Shown: positions 52,383-61,868, counted from the first letter of the stretch. The stretch is 64,000 nt of DNA from AP-15 sp963736715 (GCA_963736715.1 CAVTQA010000046.1:62001-126000), one strand, 5' to 3'. Notes: a model not told the origin generated them from the sequence alone. Translations and numbers: made by a program.

Positions 52383-53726
52383 TCACGCAAGGCTTCGAGG
52401 GCAGCCCCCCGCGTGGTCGGAATGAACGAGCAGGCGAGGGGTCAGCTCCGCGATCGATGGCACTCCCAGAAGGCCGAGGTCGCGCAGGATCTCCTCGCGC
52501 AGGATGTCGAGAGCCCGTTTTGCGCCGTCTTTGCCAGCGGCAGCGACGCCGTACAGCATCGCGCGCCCGGCCAACACCGCATCTGCGCCGAGCGCCAGCG
52601 CTTTGATCACGTCGGTGCCGCGCCGCATGCCGCCGTCGACCAGGATCGTGATCCGGTCACCGACGGCCTGGCGCGCGGCGGGGAGGAGGTCGAGCGGGGC
52701 GACTGCCCAATCCAGCTGGCGCCCGCCATGATTGGAAATCGCAACCGCATCGGCGCCGATTTCGGCGGCGCGCGCGATGTCCTCGACACTCAAAAGGCCC
52801 TTGATGACAAGCTTCCGCGGCCAACGCTCGCGTATCCGGGCAATGGTGTCCCATGAGAGCGCACGATCCATCTGCGAACGTATCCAGTGCGCGCTATCGA
52901 AAAATCCGCGCCTATCCTTTGGGAGGAACTCAATGACATTCTCGAAACGCGGCATGCCATGCGTCAACATCCCGCGAGCAAACCACCGCGGGTGCATCAG
53001 CGCGTCGACCTTCGAGCTCCAGCTCAACGATTTCGGACCCGCGGTCGTGCGCTTGTGCCACTCCCTATTTCCATAGATCTGCGCATCCACAGTGACGATC
53101 AGTGCTTCGCACCCGGCATTGCGCGCCCGCTCGATCAGGGTCTCGCGTACCTCGGGAGGCCCAAAGACATAAAGCTGCCACCAGTAACGCAGCCCAGGCA
53201 CGCGCGCGACCCGTGACATCCCATCATTTGACATTGTGCTCTGCGCAAACGGAATGCCGGCTTCAGCCGCAGCTTCGGCGAGCCGCAGGTCGGCGTGCGG
53301 CCAGAACAACTCGTTGAGCCCGGTTGGCGCCACAATGACGGGGATCGTCATTTTTCGGCCGAACAACGTCGTCGACACATCGCGGTGCGACACGTCGACC
53401 AATGAGCGATGAAGAAAACGCCATTCGGCGAGCGCAGCTATGTTGCGCGCGAGCGCGGCCTCGTCCTCGCCGCCGGCTTCGAGATATTCCAGGACAAAGC
53501 CGGGCAGCCGCCGATGCGCCATTGCCCGCAGATCCTCGACCGTCACGGCTTGGTCGAGATTGGTGCCGGTGTAAAACCGGCGCTGCGGGCTGGTCCCCAG
53601 AACGGCAGGCGAGGCCCAGCCCAAGGTTCTGTCCGCCGGGGCAAAGCCGGGAGGTACGCGACCGGCGCCGCGAATGCCGGGTCTGGCAGCCAATGCCAGC
53701 GCACCGGCAGCCACTCCGAACGCCAC
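52383..53726 (-). CDS. FMN-dependent alpha-hydroxy acid dehydrogenase (LldD-like)
   Basis: 447 residues. Core of about 350 with VAPTGLNELFWPHADLRLAEAA, the active-site His in SNHGGRQLD and FMN-phosphate loop VDGGMRRGTDVIKALALGADA. It would oxidise L-lactate, mandelate or a similar acid into the electron chain. Unlike cytosolic homologues it has a hydrophobic N-terminus (AFGVAAGALALAARP) after a Trp/Arg-rich stretch upstream of the GTG used, so membrane attachment or export is possible and the start may lie further upstream. Confidence 0.88.
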   Translation of the reverse strand: MAFGVAAGALALAARPGIRGAGRVPPGFAPADRTLGWASPAVLGTSPQRRFYTGTNLDQAVTVEDLRAMAHRRLPGFVLEYLEAGGEDEAALARNIAALAEWRFLHRSLVDVSHRDVSTTLFGRKMTIPVIVAPTGLNELFWPHADLRLAEAAAEAGIPFAQSTMSNDGMSRVARVPGLRYWWQLYVFGPPEVRETLIERARNAGCEALIVTVDAQIYGNREWHKRTTAGPKSLSWSSKVDALMHPRWFARGMLTHGMPRFENVIEFLPKDRRGFFDSAHWIRSQMDRALSWDTIARIRERWPRKLVIKGLLSVEDIARAAEIGADAVAISNHGGRQLDWAVAPLDLLPAARQAVGDRITILVDGGMRRGTDVIKALALGADAVLAGRAMLYGVAAAGKDGAKRALDILREEILRDLGLLGVPSIAELTPRLLVHSDHAGGCPRSLA

Positions 53727-53851
53727 AAGCGCAGCCCCGCTGCGCCACGCAGCCTTGTCCCTCGCCGTCGACGCGGACCGAATGGCTCGGCGGCTGGGCC
53801 GAGGCAGTACCGCTCGCCGGCAAATGCTCGATCTGATCCGTCACCCAGCCC

Positions 53852-55484
53852 TCACAGCGCGCCGCGCCGCGCCAGTTCGCGGATGCGGTCGCCGATGCGC
53901 CAGGCCAGCGCCTGGATCGTCAACGACGGATTGACGCCGGCAACCGTCGGAAACAGCGAGCCGTCGCAAATCCACAGATTGGGAATGTCCCAGCAGCGTC
54001 CGTCGGCATTGGTTACGCTCTGCTTGGGATTGGTGCCCATCCGGCAGGTGCCGCCGAGATGGGCCGTGTCCTCCGCGGACCAGAGGTCCTTGCCGCCGGC
54101 CGCCTCCAACGCTGCGGACATGAAGCGTATCGCGTGCTGGTACAGCTTTCTGTCCTCCTCGCCATAGGAGAACATAATGCGGGGGATGCGCAGGCCATAT
54201 TCGTCGGTTTCGTCAGCCAACTCGACCCGATTCTTTTCCTGCGGCAGCACCTCGCCGACGATCTTGAGGCCGGCTTGATGGTTGTACTTCGCCATCTCGT
54301 TGCGCAACTCCATGCCCCACAGGCCGCGCTGCCCGGTCATCGTGTCGGCCCATTCGATCGGCAAGGGGCCCTGGCTCATATAGGCGTACCCGCCCGGGAA
54401 ATCCTTGCCGGTATCGGTGTAGTTCCAATGCTCGGTAATCGCCAATGACGGCGGCGCCTTGTACCACCGGATTTCTTCCTCGAAAGTCCCGTAAACGGCG
54501 TGGTTCGACTGAACCATGAAGAATTTTCCGACCATGCCGCTGCTGTTGGCGAGCCCATCGGGAAACTGGGGGCAGGCGGAATTGAGCAGCAGACGCGGGG
54601 TCTCGATCGCATAGCCGGCGACGACGATATTTTTTGCGCGCTGCCGACGCCACTGGCCTTCGCGACGGTATTCGAGGCCCGTGACCCTCCCGCGTTGCCC
54701 GACCTCGATGCGCCCGACCATCGCCAGATCGCGGATCTCGGCCCCGGCCTTGATCGCCCAGGGAATCCAGGTGATGAGCGCACTCTGCTTGGCATTGGTC
54801 GAACAGCCGAATTTGCAGAACCCGCGATAGACGCAAGGATGGGACTTGCCGCGCGGAGCGGAAACGGTGGCCAGCGGTGTCGCCGCCCATTTGATGCCGA
54901 GCGCTTCACAGCCGCGCGCCAGTACGAGCCCGGCCGCATTCATCTCATGCTGTCGGTAGGGGTAGCGTCCCCGCGGCGGGCCCCACGGATAACTGACCGG
55001 TCCGCTAATCTTCAGCGCATCTTCGGTGAGATCGTAGTAGTGCCACATCTCCTCCGGCTCGATCGGCCAGTCGACGGCATAGCCGAGCCGCGAGCGGGCC
55101 TTGAAGCGCTCTGGACGAAAGCGCAAGCGAGACCATCTGGAAATGCACGGTGCTGCCGCCGACTGATTGGCCGCTGTTGTTGTCGCCGAGCTGGACCGGA
55201 TCCTCGCCCCCGGTGATGCGCTCGCCGAGCCAGAAAAGCTTTTTCTGCTCGTACTCGTCCGAGGCGAAATCTTCGAGCGGCCGCCAATAGGGACCGGCAT
55301 CGAAAGCGACGACCGAGAACCCGGCCTCGGCGAGCTTGCAGGCGAGCGTGCCGCCGCCCGCGCCCGTGCCGACAATCGCAAAATCGACCTCGTCCTCGTC
55401 GCGATAACAGCGCATCGGGACCCAGCCGCCGGGGCGGAACACGTCCGGTGCGCGCCCGTCTTTTGCCCGCGGGCTATTCGTCAT
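53852..55484 (-). CDS. GMC family oxidoreductase (frameshifted)
   Basis: FAD-dependent alcohol/sugar dehydrogenase of the gluconate-2-dehydrogenase large-subunit type. ATG 55484 starts MTNSPRAKDG with FAD motif AIVGTGAGGGTLACKLAEAG and SVGGSTVHFQM. The remainder (YAVDWPIEPEEMWHYY, CKFGCSTNAKQSAL, HLGGTCRMG, NPSLTIQALAWRIGDRI) is in another frame. Removing one base near 55125 gives HFQMVSLRFRPERFKARSRLGY. Downstream of the subunit 3 gene with an 11-base overlap; probably a periplasmic or membrane-linked dehydrogenase. Confidence 0.88.
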
Positions 55485-56091
55485 GGCGCTCTTCCGCTTC
55501 CCAGGGGTCGCGCCGGTCAAAGCCGAGGCGGACGTAGCCGCGTGGCGAGGCCGGGCCGCCAAAGCCGATCTCGTTCCAGGCGGCCGGGTGCGCGTAATAG
55601 ATGCTGACCGTAGTGCGCAGCAGCAGGCTCGAAAAGAACTGCTTGGCCGGCAGACCCTGCCAGGCGTCACTGCGGATGTCGTTGTGCTGGATCGCCCGCA
55701 GCACCGCCTCCTGCTGGTTGTGCGGCAGCTCGCGGAAACCTCCGCCCCAACGAGCGCGGGCTTCATCGTCGATGGCTTTAATGCCTTGCCGCCATGCTTC
55801 CCGCATCGGCGGCATCCCTTCATAGCGGTAGCCGTCGCCCTGGTTCTTATGCAGCTTTTCGTCGATGAACGGGACGATCGGAACTGGCTGGGTGCCGCGA
55901 TCGGGCTGCGGGATCAGGCGATCACAGACGGCGGCCAATATTTCCCACTCGGTCTCGGTCAAGAAACGCCGGTCCGGCACTTCATCCAGTCGCTTCTTGA
56001 CGACGGTCCGCGTCTGGTCGTTCCAGGACGGCGAATCCCATTTGTCCAGAACATCGTAGGCCGGGAAGCGATGATGAAACACCTCGCTCAT
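55474..56091 (-). CDS. Gluconate 2-dehydrogenase subunit 3 family protein
   Basis: 205 residues from ATG 56091. The conserved part reads FLTETEWEILAAVCDRLIPQP, IVPFIDEKL and FRELPHNQQEAVL, as in the small subunit that accompanies GMC dehydrogenases and usually aids their export. A Tat signal is not visible here. The start overlaps the membrane protein stop by four bases. A longer frame (to 56295) is rejected as shadow. Confidence 0.85.
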   Translation of the reverse strand: MSEVFHHRFPAYDVLDKWDSPSWNDQTRTVVKKRLDEVPDRRFLTETEWEILAAVCDRLIPQPDRGTQPVPIVPFIDEKLHKNQGDGYRYEGMPPMREAWRQGIKAIDDEARARWGGGFRELPHNQQEAVLRAIQHNDIRSDAWQGLPAKQFFSSLLLRTTVSIYYAHPAAWNEIGFGGPASPRGYVRLGFDRRDPWEAEERHDE

Positions 56092-57101
56092 TGATGCGCT
56101 TCCATCAATTTGACGGCGCCGAGACCGGCCAACGCAACGCCGCTGAACGACGGCGGCGCCGGCAATGGCGGCCCGTTCAGCAAATTCTGGCTCCAGTTGT
56201 AAAAGCCGCCCATATTTCGGGAGACGCCGTAAGCATGAAAGCCGGCGCCGGCAACGCCCATTGCCGCGGTCGCCTGCAACATCGGTTTGGCCCACCGGGT
56301 GACCTCGGGCTTCATGGCGGCCAGCGCAATTGCCACGGCAGTCACCGGCGGCAAAGTCACGGGCAAGAACATGAACGGGTCGTGGAAAGCGCCGCGAAAA
56401 TGAAGCAGGGCCGCTTCCGCGACTGTGCCGATCAGCCCCACTGCCGTGCCCCAGCCCAGCAACGGCCCGGCGGGGATTCCAAGAAGGCGGCCCGGTTGTT
56501 TTTGCTCACCCTCCAGAACGAGGCGTGAGGCGGCGAGCCCGGCCAGACCGGCGAGCGTGATCGCGACAGGCGCGCCGAGGGGGGCGCCGTAGAACAGGTT
56601 CAAAAAATCGAATCCCCCCTCGCGTTTGCCTACGTTGTAGAGGTGAAACCCGAAACCGCCGAGGCCGGTGGCAAGGGCGATACCGCAAACCGCCGTTCGT
56701 GCCACCCCGAAATGCGCCGGCGTCAAGGTCATGTGCAGGCTGTTGGCGAGCGAGGCGCCTGCGACGATCGGCGGCAAATACATCGCCGGATTATGATAGG
56801 CACCTCGGTAGTGCTCCATTGCGCTGTCGGTCAGCACGCTGAAGGAAAGAACCGCCGCGGCGCCATTGAGATATCGCGCCGCTCCGACGTGTTCGGGCTC
56901 TTCCTGATGTTCCGCCACGGTGACGCGTGGCCTTTCGAGCAGGCGGTAGAGTGTGATCGCCGCCAGCGCCGCAAGGCCGGCACAGAGTACTCCAGCCCCG
57001 AAGCGGCGCATCGGAGCCGCGGGTTGCGGCGGCTGCAGCGGTACTATCCCGCCCGCGTATACTCTCGCCGGCGATACCTGCCCGCCCCGCTTCTGCACCA
57101 T
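56088..57101 (-). CDS. Polytopic membrane protein of the GMC dehydrogenase operon
   Basis: About 337 residues with roughly eight helices in two related halves (HYRGAYHNPAMYLPPIVAG… and HFRGAFHDPFMFLPVTLPP…), so an internal duplication is evident. I know no named function, but its overlap with the subunit 3 gene suggests a membrane anchor or electron-transfer partner for the dehydrogenase. ATG 57101 is preferred to TTG 57131. Confidence 0.7.
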   Translation of the reverse strand: MVQKRGGQVSPARVYAGGIVPLQPPQPAAPMRRFGAGVLCAGLAALAAITLYRLLERPRVTVAEHQEEPEHVGAARYLNGAAAVLSFSVLTDSAMEHYRGAYHNPAMYLPPIVAGASLANSLHMTLTPAHFGVARTAVCGIALATGLGGFGFHLYNVGKREGGFDFLNLFYGAPLGAPVAITLAGLAGLAASRLVLEGEQKQPGRLLGIPAGPLLGWGTAVGLIGTVAEAALLHFRGAFHDPFMFLPVTLPPVTAVAIALAAMKPEVTRWAKPMLQATAAMGVAGAGFHAYGVSRNMGGFYNWSQNLLNGPPLPAPPSFSGVALAGLGAVKLMEAHQ

Positions 57102-57223
57102 CGTTCCCGCATCGCTGACGAGCTGAGTCAAGCCGGGCGTCCCTGCGCTTCACATCTCCATCCGTCAAACGACAACGAGCGGGCCGCTGTTCCAGGAACC
57201 GGTGCCCGGATTATTCCTCGTGG

Positions 57224-57237
57224 TTAATCTAGATCAG
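57224..57237. promoter_or_regulatory. FNR/FixK-like palindrome
   Basis: TTAATCTAGATCAG, one mismatch from TTGAT-N4-ATCAA in each half, lies about 120 bases upstream of the membrane protein/GMC operon. It is similar to the site before the ActA gene. Inferred from pattern only. Confidence 0.4.
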
Positions 57238-57282
57238 CAATCGAAGGCAGGATCAGGGTCGATCATTCTCGTACCTGCTCAA

Positions 57283-57324
57283 CCTCAATTTCAGCTCAGG
57301 TCTCCTCAATTTCAGCTCAGGTCT
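57283..57324. repeat. Perfect tandem duplication of 21 bp
   Basis: Two identical adjacent copies of CCTCAATTTCAGCTCAGGTCT. The right copy covers the last codons and stop of the DUF2237 gene, so the duplication arose from the gene end and created a second copy of the stop region. Confidence 0.9.
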
Positions 57325-57683
57325 ATTGCGTAACGTTTCAGCACCTCCAATGGCACGACCTCCAAGGTCGCCTCGTGGGTCGCAGTCAGTCTGACCTTGG
57401 GGGCTTTGCCGGCTTCGAACGCCTCCCTCCAGCGCTCGGCGCACAGGCACCAGCAATCGCCCGGCTGCAAACCCGGAAAGCCGAATTCGGGCACCGGCGT
57501 CGATAAATCGTTGCCGGCCGCCTGCGAGAACGCCAGAAAGGCGGCATCGACCCTGGTGCACACCGTGTGCATCCCGAAATCCTCGGGTCCGGTGTTGCAG
57601 CTGCCGTCGCGGTAAAACCCGGTTATCGGCTTGGTGCAGCATTCGGCGAGAGGTTCGCCGAAAACGTTGCGTGCTTCGGTCAT
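57312..57683 (-). CDS. DUF2237 family protein
   Basis: 123 residues from ATG 57683 (MTEARNVFGEPL). Motifs GFYRDGSCNTGPEDFGMHTVC, GDCWCLCAERW and ATHEATLEVVPLEVLKRYA are characteristic of DUF2237, a small cysteine-bearing protein widespread in proteobacteria. Function unknown. Cytoplasmic, single gene. Confidence 0.85.
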   Translation of the reverse strand: MTEARNVFGEPLAECCTKPITGFYRDGSCNTGPEDFGMHTVCTRVDAAFLAFSQAAGNDLSTPVPEFGFPGLQPGDCWCLCAERWREAFEAGKAPKVRLTATHEATLEVVPLEVLKRYAIDLS

Positions 57684-57861
57684 CGCTGCTTCCCCATCTG
57701 CCAACAGAGTTCAAGATCGGCGGCGTCCCAGCCCTGACAGGAAGCCACCGCGAGGTTATCCAACGATATAAGCGATCTAGCCACCGGATGAATAGAATAA
57801 CCAGTCGTATCCGACTACATTCGGTGCGGTGATCGTGATGCCCAGGAGAAAGTAGTCGATC

Positions 57862-58986
57862 ATGAGGGTTTGGAGAATATCGGCGATGCTCACGGCTAAT
57901 AAGCGCTTCCCCAGCGTGATCGCAGCGGTAGTCTTGGTGAACCTCGCGGTTCAGCCGCTACCAGCGCGAAGTGCGAGTTACGACTATGTGGCGCCGCAGG
58001 TTGCTCCGCCAATTGCCGCCACTCTGGGGACCACGGACATCGCAGCGATATTGAACGAGACGGCGCCCCAGAAGCCCTACGTCATCGCCTATCAACTGAC
58101 GACCACCGATGCAAACAACAACATCGCCGGGGCTGCGCCGCTGAAAGTCGTCCCGACCGACGATGCATTACATCCCTATCTCGGGGTGTTTCATAACCAG
58201 ATCAACAGCACGCAATTTGCGACGTATCTTGGCTACTCGACCGATCTGCGGGTCTGGCACACGATTGGCCAGATACACAGTCCCGCGAGCCAGCCCGACT
58301 TGCGGATTCTCCCCGACGACAGCGCCGTCTATGTGGAAGAATACAACCCCTCCGGCCGGCCTTACGTCAGAGTGCACTATTACGGCAATGGCGCCACCAG
58401 CGGGCTCGAGGCATTGATCGCCAACCCGGCCGTGGCGCCGACGCAAGCGATCACACTGCCGGGAACGGACCTTGCCAAGGCCGACGGGACGCCCGAATTC
58501 GGACGCATCACTTACAGCGGCGCAATCGCGAGCTCGACGCTCGAAGTCACCCATCACTATTACGATCTCGGTCAACGCGATATGGAGGCCGACGGGACTT
58601 TGGCCAATTTCAAGACCTGGACGAGCGCGTCGGATACGACGATCAACAATCTGGTGAACAATGCCGGCGGCAACGGCAAGATCGGCGATCGAGAGGTCTT
58701 CGAGGTCGGATCGCAGGTGTTCGAAGTCGTCGAGGCGCAGGTAAGTCCGACATCGAGGAGCGACTATGGTTCTTGGCGGCTCTTCCTTGTCAACCAGACG
58801 GCGAGCACAGTTCAAAAGCTCAGCCCCGTGCTCTCCGGAGGGGCTCGGTCGCTCGGCAACCCGACCGTCTCGTTCGTGGCATTGCCGACCGGGCGTCCTG
58901 CACTTGTGTTCACTTGCTTCGTTTTCGACGCCGACAATGGCACAACGCCGCCCGGTGGACACATGTTCGTCTATCCCCTCGAGTAA
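57862..58986 (+). CDS. Secreted hypothetical protein
   Basis: 374 residues with a signal peptide ending near LPARSASY. The mature protein is beta-rich with propeller-like phrases (LGYSTDLRVWHTIGQIHSPAS, DSAVYVEEYNPSGRPYVRVHYY), reminiscent of GH43 or sialidase-like folds without recognisable catalytic residues. I cannot name it. It is monocistronic, followed convergently by gshB. Confidence 0.6.
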   Translation: MRVWRISAMLTANKRFPSVIAAVVLVNLAVQPLPARSASYDYVAPQVAPPIAATLGTTDIAAILNETAPQKPYVIAYQLTTTDANNNIAGAAPLKVVPTDDALHPYLGVFHNQINSTQFATYLGYSTDLRVWHTIGQIHSPASQPDLRILPDDSAVYVEEYNPSGRPYVRVHYYGNGATSGLEALIANPAVAPTQAITLPGTDLAKADGTPEFGRITYSGAIASSTLEVTHHYYDLGQRDMEADGTLANFKTWTSASDTTINNLVNNAGGNGKIGDREVFEVGSQVFEVVEAQVSPTSRSDYGSWRLFLVNQTASTVQKLSPVLSGGARSLGNPTVSFVALPTGRPALVFTCFVFDADNGTTPPGGHMFVYPLE

Positions 58987-59065
58987 GAAAAAGAGCCATG
59001 ACGCACCGCGGCGCGTGTCCGTCGGGCGCCGAGCGGCTTGCAGGCCAAAATCCTTTGGCTCGGGG

Positions 59066-60034
59066 TTATGCGGGAGTGCGGTTGGCGCTCTCGTCGAGGC
59101 GCGTCTCGATTGCGTCCCAGATTCTTGGCGCGATCTCGATGCCGTCGAGCCGCGCGATCTCCTGGATGCCGGTCGGAGAGGTGACGTTGATCTCCGTCAG
59201 CCAATCGCCGATCACGTCGATCCCGACAAAAACTAGCCCCTGGGCTCGCAAGGTCGGCCCGATCGCCGAGCAGATCTCGCGGTCGCGGGCGGTCAGCTCG
59301 GTCTTGACCGGGCGCGCGCCGACATGGAGGTTGGCGCGCGCCTCGCCCTCTGGCGGCACGCGCAGCACCGCGCCCATCGCTTCCCCTTCGACGAGGATGA
59401 TGCGTTTGTCGCCCTGGCGCACTTCCGGGATATAGCGCTGCACCATTACCGGCTCGCGCTGGATCAACTCGTATATTTCCAACAGCGCGGTCAGGTTCTC
59501 GTCGCCCGGCCGCAGCCGGAACACGCCGGCGCCGCCATTGCCGAACAGCGGCTTCAGGATTATGTCCTCATGCTCTCTCCAGAATGCGCGAATCGCGTCG
59601 CGATCGCGAGTCAGCAAAGTCGGCGGCATCAGCTCCTTGAAGCGCAGCACGAAGAGCTTTTCCGGAGCGTTGCGCACCGCGGCGGGGTCGTTGACGACGA
59701 GCGGCCCGTTTTCCGGCAACAGCTCGAGCAAATGCGTCGCGGTGATGTAGGCCATGTCGAAAGGCGGATCCTGACGCATCAGGATCACATCGACACCGGC
59801 GAGATCGAGCTCCTCGAACGAGCCGAAGCGGTGGTGGTTGCCCTGTCTGCGCATGACTTCGAGCGGCCGGGCGCGGGCATAGAGCCGCCCGTCATGAAGC
59901 GTCAGCGCATCGGGCAAATAATGGAACAGGGCATGCCCGCGGGCATGCGCTTCGAGAGCGAGAGCAAAGGTCGAATCCGCATCGATGTTGATCGTATCGA
60001 TCGGATCCATCTGGATCGCAACGGCGAGAGCCAT
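59066..60034 (-). CDS. gshB: Glutathione synthetase GshB
   Basis: Joins gamma-glutamylcysteine and glycine with ATP. The 322-residue ATP-grasp protein has the family opening VAIQMDPIDTINIDADSTFAL, KPLFGNGGAGVFRL, the MVQRYIPEVRQGDKRIILV strand and FVGIDVIGDWLTEINVTSPTG. It follows the SirB1 gene with a REP-like element between. Typical neighbour of rsmI-yraN in alphaproteobacteria. Confidence 0.96.
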   Translation of the reverse strand: MALAVAIQMDPIDTINIDADSTFALALEAHARGHALFHYLPDALTLHDGRLYARARPLEVMRRQGNHHRFGSFEELDLAGVDVILMRQDPPFDMAYITATHLLELLPENGPLVVNDPAAVRNAPEKLFVLRFKELMPPTLLTRDRDAIRAFWREHEDIILKPLFGNGGAGVFRLRPGDENLTALLEIYELIQREPVMVQRYIPEVRQGDKRIILVEGEAMGAVLRVPPEGEARANLHVGARPVKTELTARDREICSAIGPTLRAQGLVFVGIDVIGDWLTEINVTSPTGIQEIARLDGIEIAPRIWDAIETRLDESANRTPA

Positions 60035-60059
60035 GCCGACCTCCCTTGTGGGGTCATCT

Positions 60060-60174
60060 GCCCCTCACCCTCCCGCCTGACGCGGGCCCCCTCCCTCTCC
60101 CCGCTAGAGCGGGGCAAGGGGCGTCCGGCATTCTCCCCCGCCCCGTTTGCGGGGAGAGGGTCGGGGTGAGGGGG
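60060..60174. repeat. REP-like palindromic element, copy 4
   Basis: Two hairpins (CCCTCTCCCCGC/GCGGGG and CCCCGCCCCG/CGGGGAGAGGG) and a terminal TCGGGGTGAGGGGG, the same design as the copies at 27579, 36200 and 43661. It lies between the SirB1 and gshB genes. Confidence 0.75.
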
Positions 60175-60190
60175 CAAGTCCTCCCAAAGC

Positions 60191-61039
60191 TCAATTCAAT
60201 TTCGACCGCAGCTGCTGCAGCAAGGCCGCGGCCTGATGCCGAGCCATGCCGTCGGGAGCGCGCAGGACGACCTGCTCGAGCGCGGCAGCGGCCGAACGCA
60301 TGTTGCCGAGCCGAGCGTGCAACAATCCCGCCTCGCGCCACAGCTCGGCGAGATCGGGCGCCAGCATCAGCATGGTCTCAGCCACCATGACTGCCCGATC
60401 GTACTGCTCCGCCTGAATGAGGCGCGCCTTTAGATTGTTCTGCAGGCGCAGCAGCACGTCACGGTCCGATACCGGAGTGTAGTGTTCGGTCTGGAGCTCG
60501 CTGTCCAAGCCCGCGGTCGCCTTCAACAGCTCGCGCAATTCCGCTGCGGTACAGATCCGGCCGCCATGGAACGGGTCGAGGATCAGCCGCTCCGGACCGT
60601 CCGACAGGCGGACAACAAAATGACCGGGGAAGGCGAGCCCGACGGTCTCCCAACCCTGGGCGCGGCCGGCGTGTATATAGAGAATTCCGAGCGCTACCGG
60701 CAGACCCTTCCGGCGATCGACAACGCGCATCAGATTGGCGTTCTGCAGGTCGTCATAGGTCAGCGCATCGCCGGAATACCCGTATTTCAGAAGCACGATC
60801 TCGTTGAGAGCACGGCCCCGCTCGGCGACATCGCCCGCCGCTCCGGGATGGCGGCCGACATCGCGCGCGAGCAATTCCAAATGCTCGCGGTAATGCGCCG
60901 GGCCGACCCGCGGGCGTTCGAACGAGGCGAGCGCCAGGGCCGCCTCGGCGATCGGTAGAATGCGTTCGCCCGACGCGCCGAGTTCGCGCAGAAAATTTGC
61001 GCAAGTCTCTGGATCGTATCGCTCCGGCGGTCCTCTCAT
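60191..61039 (-). CDS. SirB1-family transglutaminase-like/TPR protein
   Basis: 282 residues. An N-terminal degenerate transglutaminase-like domain (LNEIVLLKYGYSGDALTYDDLQNANLM, VDRRKGLPVALGILY, GHFVVRL) and a C-terminal TPR-like helical pair (RDVLLRLQNNLKARL, DLAELWREAGLLHARLG). Function unresolved across the family. Between the BON lipoprotein and gshB, probably in the same operon. Confidence 0.88.
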   Translation of the reverse strand: MRGPPERYDPETCANFLRELGASGERILPIAEAALALASFERPRVGPAHYREHLELLARDVGRHPGAAGDVAERGRALNEIVLLKYGYSGDALTYDDLQNANLMRVVDRRKGLPVALGILYIHAGRAQGWETVGLAFPGHFVVRLSDGPERLILDPFHGGRICTAAELRELLKATAGLDSELQTEHYTPVSDRDVLLRLQNNLKARLIQAEQYDRAVMVAETMLMLAPDLAELWREAGLLHARLGNMRSAAAALEQVVLRAPDGMARHQAAALLQQLRSKLN

Positions 61040-61051
61040 CCTTCTCTTATA

Positions 61052-61756
61052 TCAGAGTTTCTGTACCTCGACAGCCGTCGCCGGCGTGGCACCAGGAGGC
61101 ACGTCGGGCATCTGTGCGCTGGCGGGTGCTGGCGGCGCTCCCGGCTGGGCGGCGACGGGTGCGCCAGGCCGGATATCGACGTAAGAGACGACCCGCTTCA
61201 CATAGGGGACGTTCCGCGCCTCCTCGGTGACGCGGTCGAGCTCGGCCTGCGTGCGGGCTGAACCGATCAGATAGACCGATCCATTCACCGTATCGATCGT
61301 ATAGTTGACCGAGCGAACCTGGCTGGCAAAAACGAGGTTCGAGCGAATCTGCGACGAGATCCAGGTGTCCCTGACGCTCGCCCAGGCGCCTTCACCCGGC
61401 GCCACCTCGATCTCGTTATAGATCGCGCGAACCCCCGGGATCTGGCTCGCGACTTGCGCGGCCTGAGCCTTCAGCTCAGGGCTCGGCGTCGTGCCGGTCA
61501 ACAAAGTGCGCCCTTCATAGACGGTGATGGTGAAATCGCGTTGCATCAGCGGGTTCACCTGCAGCCAGGCGTTCTGAATGTTGGTCTTGATCGTCACATC
61601 GTCGAAGGTGCCGGTGACGCCGCGTTCCTGGTTCGCGGTGTACCCCGCCCCGCCGGCGGCGGCGAGCCCGCCGACGATCGCTACCGGGCAGCCGCACAGC
61701 GCAACCGGCAGCGCAAGGGTGATAACGAGACAAAGGACGGCACGTAATTTCGACAT
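61052..61756 (-). CDS. BON-domain lipoprotein
   Basis: 234 residues from ATG 61756. Signal peptide with lipobox near LCGC and the body GCPVAIVGGLAAAGGAGYTANQER. Two BON domains follow (DVTIKTNIQNAWLQV…TPSPELKAQ… and QIRSNLVFASQVRSVNYTI…SARTQAELDRV). The design matches DolP/YraP-type outer-membrane lipoproteins that maintain envelope integrity. A proline-rich tail is extra. A long upstream extension frame is rejected. Confidence 0.85.
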   Translation of the reverse strand: MSKLRAVLCLVITLALPVALCGCPVAIVGGLAAAGGAGYTANQERGVTGTFDDVTIKTNIQNAWLQVNPLMQRDFTITVYEGRTLLTGTTPSPELKAQAAQVASQIPGVRAIYNEIEVAPGEGAWASVRDTWISSQIRSNLVFASQVRSVNYTIDTVNGSVYLIGSARTQAELDRVTEEARNVPYVKRVVSYVDIRPGAPVAAQPGAPPAPASAQMPDVPPGATPATAVEVQKL

Positions 61757-61868
61757 TGCTGGACCCCCGCGGATATTCCCCTCGGGCATTGTCCGATAAA
61801 TGAAACGCTGCTTCCACTGGCGGCGAGGCGCGCGCGGCCAAGGGTTCGCAGCGGCGCTCGCCGCTTCG

